Positions 1-6,597 of a stretch of 16,234 bases of DNA are shown here, piece by piece (within the stretch, counting starts at the first letter, position 1; every line of letters begins with the position of its first letter). The notes under the pieces were generated by a model that saw nothing but the letters and a program-made list of their open reading frames with translations, had not been told where the DNA came from and made no database searches. Where the stretch lies: NCBI GenBank assembly GCA_035551475.1, contig DASZMX010000140.1:1-16234 (forward strand), in the 5' to 3' direction. A program made the position numbers and the translations under genes. This DNA is from DASZMX01 sp035551475 (lineage in GTDB: Bacteria > Verrucomicrobiota > Verrucomicrobiia > Limisphaerales > Palsa-1400).

Positions 1-1500
1 AAATGCCCAGTTCCAACTGGCAATTGCGTGGCCGAGACTGTCCACTGCTGGAGAGCTGAACTGAACGGCCAAGGGAACGGCTCCGCGGTTTGGAATGGCC
101 GTGAATTGAACGGCTGGATCAGTCGGGGTCATCGACGCAAGAAAGAAATTCCATACGCCCTGCCGCGCCAGATTGGCCGCGCCGAAAGAGGCCGTTCCTT
201 GATACCATCCAGCGACGTAGCAGTGACCGGCGGCGTCAACTGCGCATTTCGAGACAGTCGAAGAATCCGGGAGGGCGGGCGGCCCGGAGGCAGAATAACT
301 CCATTGCAGGGCGCCGGAGGAATTATATTTGGAGACAACAGCGTAGCCGCCCAGAAACCCTGCGGTGTAAACATTGTCCCGCGCATCCATCGCGGCGTCC
401 CAAAATACGCCGCCTGTTGATCCCACGGCTTGGTTAGCCCACTGAATGACGCCCGAACTGTCGTATTTGGCCGTAAAGGCATTGCCGGTAGAAGACTCAG
501 GCGCGGTGTTGGTCAGGCTGATGCCGCCGAAGTTTAAAGTGTTGTGGAAATAGCCGGTGACGTAAACACTCCGACTGGAGTCAACGGCGACTCCACCCTC
601 GTCTACATTGCCGCCCTGCGCTTGCCGCACCCAGAGCAAATTTCCGGAATTATCGAATTTGGCCACGAACATGTTCTCGGTTGAGCCTGCGCTGACTGTC
701 AAGTTGGTGGCTCCAATTGTTAAGGTCGAAAAAAACGTGCCCCGGACATATACATTTCCGCTGGAGTCGATCGCAACTTTTGTGGCGTAAACCTCATCGG
801 ATCCTCCCATGAGCTGCGCCCATTGCGCGGCTCCTGTGGCATCATACTTGGCAATAAAGCTGACTTCGGCGGGGGGAAGGGCGAGGTTTAACGATCCTAG
901 GACAAGGGTTCCATCGCCATTCACGAAGCCAAGCACATAGCTATTCCCATTGCCGTCGACCGTCAAGCCCGTTCCATACGCGCTATTTCCGTCGTTGGCG
1001 CGTTGCACCCACTGAGTCGTTCCGGCGTTGTCATATTTGGCCAGGAAAAAGTTTTTCGCGTTTGCAGCCGGCAAATTAATGTTGCCGAAGTCCGCAGGGC
1101 CGCGAAAGCCACCGGTGACATACACGTTTCCAGCGGCATCCACGCCAATTCCCCGGCCGGTGTTTTGGACGCTGGCATTTCCCCCGGCACGCCGCGCCCA
1201 TTTAAGTGCGCCACCGGAATCGTACTTCGCAACGAAGATGTCACATCCTCCAATGCTTTGGTTGGTCAAGGTGACTCCACCAAAGTCGTTCGTGCCGTCG
1301 AAAAAGCCCGTCACATAACAATTGTCCTGCCCATCCAAGACCAGTCCGACGTCCGGTTCGCCACTCGGGAGTGAGCCGACGCTTGCGATGCGTTCGGACC
1401 AGAGGAATTGTCCGCTAACCGATGAGGTTAGGAAAATGACGCAAGCAGCAACGGGCGCTATAAATCGCTTCAAGGTGGGATAGATTAGCTTCGTTTTCAT
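1..1500 (-). CDS. Secreted SBBP beta-propeller repeat protein with PKD domain, 3' end cut by window edge
   Basis: Reading the minus strand from the ATG at 1500-1498 gives 500 codons with no stop up to base 1. Residues 1-31 are a Sec-type signal peptide: a basic start (MKTKLIYPTLKR), a hydrophobic core (FIAPVAACVIFL), then SSVSGQ. About seven diverged units of roughly 60 residues follow. Most have the pattern VD.xGNVYVTG, a short F-rich segment, FVAKYD.sGn and a closing Q/KWxxx (YVTG near residues 62 and 126). This is the SBBP beta-propeller repeat, and seven units would close one propeller. From about residue 458 the sequence (PNRGAVPLAVQF, then SWNWAF at the edge) is the start of a PKD domain. 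The protein is probably extracellular or on the cell surface; its ligand is unknown. Base composition is less GC-rich than the neighbours. No good Shine-Dalgarno precedes the ATG. The C-terminus, and any sorting signal, lies outside the window. Confidence 0.85.
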   Translation of the reverse strand, partial: MKTKLIYPTLKRFIAPVAACVIFLTSSVSGQFLWSERIASVGSLPSGEPDVGLVLDGQDNCYVTGFFDGTNDFGGVTLTNQSIGGCDIFVAKYDSGGALKWARRAGGNASVQNTGRGIGVDAAGNVYVTGGFRGPADFGNINLPAANAKNFFLAKYDNAGTTQWVQRANDGNSAYGTGLTVDGNGNSYVLGFVNGDGTLVLGSLNLALPPAEVSFIAKYDATGAAQWAQLMGGSDEVYATKVAIDSSGNVYVRGTFFSTLTIGATNLTVSAGSTENMFVAKFDNSGNLLWVRQAQGGNVDEGGVAVDSSRSVYVTGYFHNTLNFGGISLTNTAPESSTGNAFTAKYDSSGVIQWANQAVGSTGGVFWDAAMDARDNVYTAGFLGGYAVVSKYNSSGALQWSYSASGPPALPDSSTVSKCAVDAAGHCYVAGWYQGTASFGAANLARQGVWNFFLASMTPTDPAVQFTAIPNRGAVPLAVQFSSPAVDSLGHAIASWNWAF

Positions 1501-1517
1501 GGCTATTACTTATGCTT

Positions 1518-1546
1518 CTTATAATGACCAACGGTTTCAAGAACAA
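1518..1546 (-). promoter_or_regulatory. Candidate sigma70-type promoter for the SBBP protein gene
   Basis: On the minus strand a -10 box TATAAG (1523-1518, 5 of 6 to consensus) lies exactly 17 bases downstream of TTGTTC (1546-1541, 3 of 6). Transcription would start near 1511, giving a leader of only about 10 bases before the ATG at 1500. The -35 and spacer lie inside the left arm of the inverted repeat at 1528-1581, so a protein bound there could block this promoter. The -35 box is weak. Confidence 0.45.
1520..1525 (+). promoter_or_regulatory. Perfect TATAAT box facing the DUF1800 gene
   Basis: TATAAT on the plus strand is a perfect -10 hexamer and overlaps the -10 of the opposing promoter. 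No good -35 sits 16-18 bases upstream (that region is the start of the SBBP gene), so this is only a candidate. If used, transcription would begin near 1532 and the DUF1800 mRNA would have a leader of about 75 nt containing the hairpin-forming repeat at 1528-1581. Confidence 0.25.
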
Positions 1547-1581
1547 TAACTTTCATAGATTGCGTTTATTGTAACCGTTGG
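1528..1581. repeat. Long interrupted inverted repeat between divergent genes (operator or leader hairpin)
   Basis: The left arm is CCAACGGTT (1528-1536), a 6-base interruption (TCAAGA), then ACAATAA (1543-1549). The right arm is TTATTGT followed directly by AACCGTTGG (1566-1581). All 16 arm bases pair, with a 16-base loop (1550-1565). It lies in the gap between the divergent SBBP and DUF1800 genes and overlaps the minus-strand promoter candidate. It could be a regulator's binding site or a hairpin in the DUF1800 leader. It lacks the GC stem plus T-run of an intrinsic terminator, and no gene ends into it. Confidence 0.6.
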
Positions 1582-1605
1582 AGTTGTGGCGCCGTCTGAT
1601 TAACC

Positions 1606-3003
1606 ATGCTGAATCCATTGCCGGCTTCGAAGTGGAATTACGCCACGGCGGCGCATTTGTGGAATCGCGCGGGTTTTGGCGGGAGGCCGGAGGAGATCGA
1701 GCGGTTGGCGCGACTGAGTCCAGATGAGGCGGTGGCGTTTTTTGTCGATTACGAGAAGATTCCCGAGGACGCGCCGCGACCGGATTGGGCGGAGCCGAAT
1801 CCTGAGCGTCAGGCCCGCTTGCGCGAAATTCAGAAAATGGAGCCGGGCGATGCGCGGCGGGAAAAACAGCAGGAGATGCAGCGCGAGGAGAACCGGCATT
1901 TGCAGGAAATGCGCGGCATGTGGCTGCGGCGGATGGCGCATACGCCTCGGCCGTTGCAGGAAAAGCTCACGTTGTTTTGGCACGGCCACTTCGCCACCAG
2001 CGCGGTGAAGGTGCGCGAGGCCTATTTCATGTGGCGGCAAATCGACACGTTCCGCCGGCTGGGGAACGGCAGGTGGCGCGAGTTGCTCGAAGCGGTGGCC
2101 ACCGATCCGGCGATGCTGCTGTGGCTCGACCAGGCGCAGAGCCGCAAGGAGCATCCGAATGAAAATTTTGCGCGGGAAGTCATGGAGCTGTTCACGCTGG
2201 GCGAGGGCCATTACACCGAGAAAGATGTGTCGGAAGCGGCGCGCGCCATGACCGGCTGGTCGTTGGATCGCCCCACGGAATCCTATCGGTTTCGCCCTTT
2301 TCTTCATGACAATGGCGAGAAAACATTTTTGGGCCGCACGGGCTATTTCTCGGGGCTGGATATATTGGACATCATTGTGGCGCAGCCGCAGGCGGCGACG
2401 TTTATCACGGGGAAATTGTGGAAATTTTTTGGCTCCGAGGACGCGAGCCCGGACTTGGTGGCGGCGCTGGCCGACGTGTTTCGCCAGGGGGACGGGAATT
2501 TCAAGCCGCTCTTGCGCGCGATGTTTCGCAGCGAAGAATTTTACGGCGAAACGGTGGTGCGCTCCCAAATCAAGAGCCCCACGCAATGGCTGGTTGGGTC
2601 GGTTCGTTTGCTCGAGCGGCCCATGCCCGTGCCGTTGGCGGCGGCGGACATGATCAAAAAGCTCGGCCAGGATTTGCTCATGCCGCCGAACGTCAAGGGC
2701 TGGGACGGCGGGCTGAGCTGGATCACCACCGCCACGCTTTTGGATCGTTACAATGACGCGGCCACGCTGGTCATGGGCGGGATGGAGCCGGTGGACGTTT
2801 CGCGGCTGGTCAGTCAAGAGGAGCGAAGCGACAAGGCGCGGCTGCTGGCCGGCCTGGAACGCCGTTTCCTGCAGGCCCGTCTCTCGGACAAGCAACGCGG
2901 CGTCCTGCGCGATTACCTGGAGCGCCACGAAGACCTTTCGGACAACGACATTCGGCACGCCATCCGGCTGTTGATGTCCACGCCCGATTATCAATTAACT
3001 TGA
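1606..3003 (+). CDS. DUF1800 family protein
   Basis: The 465-residue product matches the DUF1800 family along its length: AAHLWNRAGFGG near residue 16, LTLFWHGHFATS near 120, NENFAREVMELFTLGEGHYT near 185, AARAMTGW near 210, and NVKGWDGGLSWI near 365. The family's biochemical function is not established. It is abundant in Planctomycetota and Verrucomicrobiota and is nearly always followed by DUF1501, as here. The start is well fixed: an in-frame TGA at 1597-1599 lies just upstream of the ATG, so no N-terminal signal peptide can have been missed, and none is present. No Shine-Dalgarno is seen at the right distance (GGAG at 1580-1583 is too far). The stop TGA (3001-3003) is two bases before the ATG of the next gene, which indicates co-translation. 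Confidence 0.9.
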   Translation: MLNPLPASKWNYATAAHLWNRAGFGGRPEEIERLARLSPDEAVAFFVDYEKIPEDAPRPDWAEPNPERQARLREIQKMEPGDARREKQQEMQREENRHLQEMRGMWLRRMAHTPRPLQEKLTLFWHGHFATSAVKVREAYFMWRQIDTFRRLGNGRWRELLEAVATDPAMLLWLDQAQSRKEHPNENFAREVMELFTLGEGHYTEKDVSEAARAMTGWSLDRPTESYRFRPFLHDNGEKTFLGRTGYFSGLDILDIIVAQPQAATFITGKLWKFFGSEDASPDLVAALADVFRQGDGNFKPLLRAMFRSEEFYGETVVRSQIKSPTQWLVGSVRLLERPMPVPLAAADMIKKLGQDLLMPPNVKGWDGGLSWITTATLLDRYNDAATLVMGGMEPVDVSRLVSQEERSDKARLLAGLERRFLQARLSDKQRGVLRDYLERHEDLSDNDIRHAIRLLMSTPDYQLT

Positions 3004-3005
3004 TT

Positions 3006-4310
3006 ATGAGCCAAAACATCACTTTGCAGACGCGCCGGCAATTCCTCCGCACCGGCATATTGGGCGGGGCGTTGTCGTGGACGGTGCCGGTGTTTCTGTC
3101 GCGCACATTTTCAGCCATGGCGGGAGAACGGCCGGACAAGGACGCGCCGATCCTCGTGATTCTGCAAATGGCGGGCGGCAACGACGGCTTGAACACGGTG
3201 GTTCCCTATCGCAACGATTTTTATCACAAAGCCCGCCCCAAAATCGGCCTGGCGGAAAACGCCGTTCTCAAGATCAATGATGAAATTGGACTGCCCAAGA
3301 GTTTGGCGGGCTTCAAAGACCTGTACGACGCGGGCCAGCTCAGCATTCTGCAGGGAGTCGGTTATCCCAATCCGAATCGGTCCCACTTCCGCTCCACGGA
3401 AATCTGGCAGACGGCGAGCGATGAAAATAAAACGGCGGAATATGGCTGGATTGGCCGTTATTTTGACAACGCCTGTCCCGGAGCGGATCCCACCGTGGGC
3501 ATTTCGCTCACGCCGCAGGCGCCGCAAGCTTTCAATGCGAAAACCCCCACGGGCGTGACGCTGGATAATCCGCAGAATTTTCGTTTCAACGCCGGCCCGC
3601 GCGCCAAGGACGGCGAGATGAACCCGGACGAGAAATCGTATCGCGAATTGAACGGCATCACGGATGGGTCGGACAATTCCGGCGCAACCATCGGAGCAAT
3701 TGGCGGCGCAATCAAACGCCCCGGCTCCGCCATGGATTTTCTGGAACGCACCGCGCTGGATGCCCAGGTGAGTTCGGACAAAATTCTGGAGGTGACGCGC
3801 CGGATTAAAACCAGCACGAATTATCCGGGCTCGCAATTGGGCAACAGTCTCAAGCTGGTGGGGAAATTGATCGCCGGCGGCTTGCCAACCCGCGTTTTTT
3901 ACGCCTCGCAAGGCGGCTATGACACGCACACCAATCAGGTTGGGCAACACGCGCGTTTGCTCCAGGATTTGGGAGACTCGGTCAAAGCCTTTGTCCAGGA
4001 TTTGCAGGCGCAAGGAAACTTGAGCCGCGTGCTGCTGATCACGTTTAGCGAATTTGGCCGGCGCCTGGCGGAGAACGCCAGCGGCGGAACCGATCACGGC
4101 GCGGCGGCGCCTCTTTTCGTGGTCGGCCATGCCGTGAAAGCGGGTGTGCATGGCGCTCATCCGAGCCTTGCGCCCGCCGACCTGCTCAATGGGGACGCGC
4201 AGTTCCAGATCGATTTTCGGTCGGTTTACGCCGCGGCGCTGGAGCAATGGCTGCGCACGCCGAGCGAGCCGATTCTCGGGCGAAAATTTGCGCCGCTGCC
4301 GCTGGTTTGA
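3006..4310 (+). CDS. DUF1501 family protein with twin-arginine signal peptide
   Basis: The 434-residue product belongs to the DUF1501 family, whose fold is related to alkaline phosphatase/sulfatase-type hydrolases. Near the start is a Tat signal, TRRQFLRTG (residues 9-17), then a hydrophobic stretch (ILGGALSWTVPVFL) and an AMA cleavage site near residue 39, so the folded protein should be exported to the periplasm. Family motifs are QMAGGNDGLNTVVPY (about 54-68), YPNPNRSHFRS (about 121-131), GGYDTH (about 304-309), and ITFSEFGRRLAENASGGTDHG (about 346-366). The enzymatic role is unknown; conserved Asp/His residues suggest a metal-dependent hydrolase. I chose the ATG at 3006 over an in-frame TTG at 3000, because the ATG gives a normal Tat leader and sits two bases after the DUF1800 stop. 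A partnership with DUF1800 is inferred from conserved adjacency. Confidence 0.9.
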   Translation: MSQNITLQTRRQFLRTGILGGALSWTVPVFLSRTFSAMAGERPDKDAPILVILQMAGGNDGLNTVVPYRNDFYHKARPKIGLAENAVLKINDEIGLPKSLAGFKDLYDAGQLSILQGVGYPNPNRSHFRSTEIWQTASDENKTAEYGWIGRYFDNACPGADPTVGISLTPQAPQAFNAKTPTGVTLDNPQNFRFNAGPRAKDGEMNPDEKSYRELNGITDGSDNSGATIGAIGGAIKRPGSAMDFLERTALDAQVSSDKILEVTRRIKTSTNYPGSQLGNSLKLVGKLIAGGLPTRVFYASQGGYDTHTNQVGQHARLLQDLGDSVKAFVQDLQAQGNLSRVLLITFSEFGRRLAENASGGTDHGAAAPLFVVGHAVKAGVHGAHPSLAPADLLNGDAQFQIDFRSVYAAALEQWLRTPSEPILGRKFAPLPLV

Positions 4311-4346
4311 ACTTTAATCCTCACGCCCGGCGCGTAAACTCCGGCG

Positions 4347-5300
4347 ATGGACACCGGTCTTTTCCAACGCGTCCAAGCCGCCCGTGAAACGTTGCGCGGC
4401 CAGGCGCATGTCACGCCTGTTGTCACATCGCGCACCTTGAACCAGGCGGCCGGCGCGGAAATTTTCTGCAAATGCGAAAATCTCCAGCGCATTGGCGCCT
4501 TTAAATTCCGCGGCGCCTTCAACGCGGTCTCTCATTTGACGCCCGCGCAAAAGGCGGCGGGAGTCATCACTTTTTCCTCGGGCAACCACGCGCAAGCCAT
4601 CGCGCTGGCTTGTCAAATACTCGGCGTGCGCGCCACCATCGTGATGCCGCGCGACGCGCCGGCGGCCAAGCGCGCGGCCACCGCGGGCTATGGCGCGGAG
4701 GTGGTTTTGTGCGAGCCGCACAATGCCAGCCGGGAAAAAGTCGCGGCGGAGTTGCAAAGCCGGCATGGCTACACGCTCATTCCGCCCTTTGATCATCTGG
4801 ACGTGATCGCGGGGCAGGGGACGGCGGCGGCGGAGTTGTTGGAGCAGGCGCCAAATCTGGATTGGGTGATCACGCCCTGCGGGGGCGGCGGGTTGTTGTC
4901 CGGCACGGCGATCGCTGTCAAAAATCTGCGGCCCGGCTGCCGGGTGGCCGGGATCGAGCCGGAGGTGGCGGACGATGCCGCTCGATCCTTTGCCACGAAG
5001 ACCCTGCAGACGGTCTTGAATCCCTTCACCATCGCCGATGGCACGCGCACGGCATCGCTGGGGCAATTGACCTTTCCGCTCGTCTTGCAACACGTGGACG
5101 AAATGAAAACCGTCAGCGAAGACGCCATTCGCGACGCGGTGCGTTTTCTTTTTTACCGCATGAAACTGGTCGTGGAGCCGTCGGGCGCGCTCGGGGTGGC
5201 GGCGCTCCTCAGCGGCTCGTTTCGGCCCGCCGGGCGGATCGGCGTCATTCTCAGCGGCGGCAATGTGGATGGCGCGGCGATGGCCGCGCTGCTTCAGTGA
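4347..5300 (+). CDS. PLP-dependent threonine dehydratase / serine racemase-like enzyme
   Basis: This is a 317-residue fold-type II pyridoxal-phosphate enzyme of the single-domain catabolic threonine dehydratase/serine racemase group, without the ACT-like regulatory domain of biosynthetic IlvA. The Schiff-base lysine is K53 in GAFKFRGA. The substrate loop is SSGNHAQ (77-83), the phosphate-binding loop CGGGGL (178-183), and the pyridine-contacting motif SGGN (303-306). IEPEVADDA (203-211) supplies E204, A208 and D210, the spacing of the Mg/Ca-binding site of eukaryotic-type serine racemases. The likely reaction is deamination of L-threonine and/or L-serine to a 2-oxo acid, or serine racemization; sequence alone does not separate these. 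It starts 36 bases after the DUF1501 gene and may share its transcript. The last 7 bases overlap the 3' end of the convergent aminotransferase gene. Confidence 0.88.
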   Translation: MDTGLFQRVQAARETLRGQAHVTPVVTSRTLNQAAGAEIFCKCENLQRIGAFKFRGAFNAVSHLTPAQKAAGVITFSSGNHAQAIALACQILGVRATIVMPRDAPAAKRAATAGYGAEVVLCEPHNASREKVAAELQSRHGYTLIPPFDHLDVIAGQGTAAAELLEQAPNLDWVITPCGGGGLLSGTAIAVKNLRPGCRVAGIEPEVADDAARSFATKTLQTVLNPFTIADGTRTASLGQLTFPLVLQHVDEMKTVSEDAIRDAVRFLFYRMKLVVEPSGALGVAALLSGSFRPAGRIGVILSGGNVDGAAMAALLQ

Positions 5301-6469
5301 GCAAGCCGTTTGGCGAAATTCTCCATGCGATCCAGCCCCTTCTCGATGTTTGCCATGCTGGTGGCGTAGCTGATGCGAAGGTATTCATCGGCGCCAAAGG
5401 CGATGCCCGGGACGGCGGCGACTTTTTCCTCCTCCAACAGCCGGCGGCAGAAATCCGCAGACTTAAGCCCGGTTCCCGCGATGTTGGGGAACAAATAAAA
5501 TGCGCCCTTGGAATTCACGCAGGAAATGCCGGGCATTTTGCTGAGGCGTTCCCAGGCGTAGGTGCGGCGTCGGGCGTATTCGGCCAGCCACTTGGGCAGA
5601 TGATCCTGCGGTCCGTTCAAGGCGGCGACGGCGCCTTTTTGGGCGAACGACGTGGGGTTGCTGGTGCTATGGCTTTGAATGGCGTCGATGGCCTTGGCAA
5701 TCGGCTCCGGCGCGGCGGTCAGGCCAATTCTCCAGCCCGTCATCGAATAGGCCTTGGCCAATCCGTGCACGACAATCGTATGATCGTAATGGGCCTGCGA
5801 AAAACTGGCGACACTCACATGTTCGGCGCCGTCATAGACCAGCTTCTCGTAAATCTCGTCGCTCATGATGAGCACGCCGCGCTCCACGCAGACGTCGCCC
5901 AGCGCTTTGATTTCGGCGCGGGTGTAAAGCGAGCCGGTCGGGTTGCTCGGAGAATTAAGGATGAACAGACGTGTGCGCGGCGTGATGGCGGCGCGCAATT
6001 GCTCGGGCGTGACTTTGAATTCCGTTTTGTCGGAGGTCGGCAAAATCACCGGCGTCCCTTGCGCCAGGCGCACCATCTCGGGGTAGCTGAGCCAGTAGGG
6101 CGCCGGAATGATCACTTCATCGCCGGGATTGCAAACGGCGAGGACGACGTTGCAGCACGAGTGTTTTCCGCCGCAGGAAATAATGATCTGCGAAGGCTTG
6201 TAGGTCAGGCCGTTATCGCGCTTGAATTTGTCCGCCGCGGCCTGCCGCAATTCCGGAATGCCGCTGCTCGGGGTGTATTTGGTGAACCCGTCGTGCAGGG
6301 CTTTTACGGCTGCTTCCACGATATGCGGCGGGGTGGCAAAATCCGGTTCGCCGGCCCCAAAGCCGACGACGTCGATGCCATCGGCCTTCATTTGTTTGGC
6401 CTTGGCGTCGATGGCGAGCGTCAACGACGGCGCGAGCGAAGCCGCCCGGGCGGAAATGGTATAGTTCAT
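5294..6469 (-). CDS. aspC: Class I aminotransferase, aspartate type (subgroup Ib)
   Basis: The 391-residue product is a full-length PLP-dependent fold-type I aminotransferase. Visible motifs are GAGEPDF (38-44), YTPSSGIPELR (65-75), the tetrapyrrole-stacking region APYWLSYPEM, NSPSNPTG (172-179), SDEIYEKLVYDG, the PLP lysine K239 in GLAKAYSMTGWRIG, and the carboxylate-binding arginine R365 in LRISYATS. GGKH (100-103) aligns with the GGKQ of Thermus-type aspartate aminotransferases, whose lysine contacts the substrate side chain, so aspartate (possibly also prephenate) is the likely amino donor. The frame is open further upstream to 6811, but that extension has no family similarity and runs into the divergent carB gene; MNYTISARA at 6469 is the normal N-terminus. 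The gene is divergent from carB and converges with the dehydratase with a 7-base overlap. No Shine-Dalgarno is visible. Confidence 0.92.
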   Translation of the reverse strand: MNYTISARAASLAPSLTLAIDAKAKQMKADGIDVVGFGAGEPDFATPPHIVEAAVKALHDGFTKYTPSSGIPELRQAAADKFKRDNGLTYKPSQIIISCGGKHSCCNVVLAVCNPGDEVIIPAPYWLSYPEMVRLAQGTPVILPTSDKTEFKVTPEQLRAAITPRTRLFILNSPSNPTGSLYTRAEIKALGDVCVERGVLIMSDEIYEKLVYDGAEHVSVASFSQAHYDHTIVVHGLAKAYSMTGWRIGLTAAPEPIAKAIDAIQSHSTSNPTSFAQKGAVAALNGPQDHLPKWLAEYARRRTYAWERLSKMPGISCVNSKGAFYLFPNIAGTGLKSADFCRRLLEEEKVAAVPGIAFGADEYLRISYATSMANIEKGLDRMENFAKRLAH

Positions 6470-6597
6470 ACGCGGCCGCCAGAAAACAGCGCCGCCGCCG
6501 CGGGCGCAAGCGGGAAAGCGGGTGGCCGCATTTTTCTCTGTTCTCGCGGATTGCTCCTGTTCAAACTTCCTCCGAGCGCTTAAGCTCCCAAAAAAGA
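6470..6597. promoter_or_regulatory. Divergent intergenic region between aminotransferase and carB half-gene
   Basis: These 128 bases separate two divergently transcribed genes and should hold both promoters, but I see no convincing -35/-10 pair on either strand. A perfect 8-base palindrome GCTTAAGC (6578-6585) lies 12 bases before the carB ATG; the only purine run before that ATG is AAAAAAGA. Nothing here resembles the missing N-terminal part of CarB. Confidence 0.3.

Noticed and set aside
1..1500. Repeated pattern every ~190 bases, considered as a DNA repeat or CRISPR-like array
   Set aside because: The periodicity exists only at protein level (SBBP units); the DNA copies are strongly diverged and of variable length.
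1528..1581. Inverted repeat as an intrinsic terminator
   Set aside because: Both flanking genes diverge from it, so no transcript ends here, and there is no GC-rich stem followed by a T run.
1600..2994. 464-codon minus-strand frame opposite DUF1800
   Set aside because: Shadow of the DUF1800 gene; Arg/His/Pro-rich translation with no motif. The same applies to the long antisense frames at 3111-4247 and 6640-8205.
4862..6583. 573-codon plus-strand frame across the dehydratase end and the aminotransferase
   Set aside because: It is antisense to a well-conserved aminotransferase and out of frame with the dehydratase; its translation is Arg/Gly-rich without any family motif, as expected from GC-rich shadow frames.
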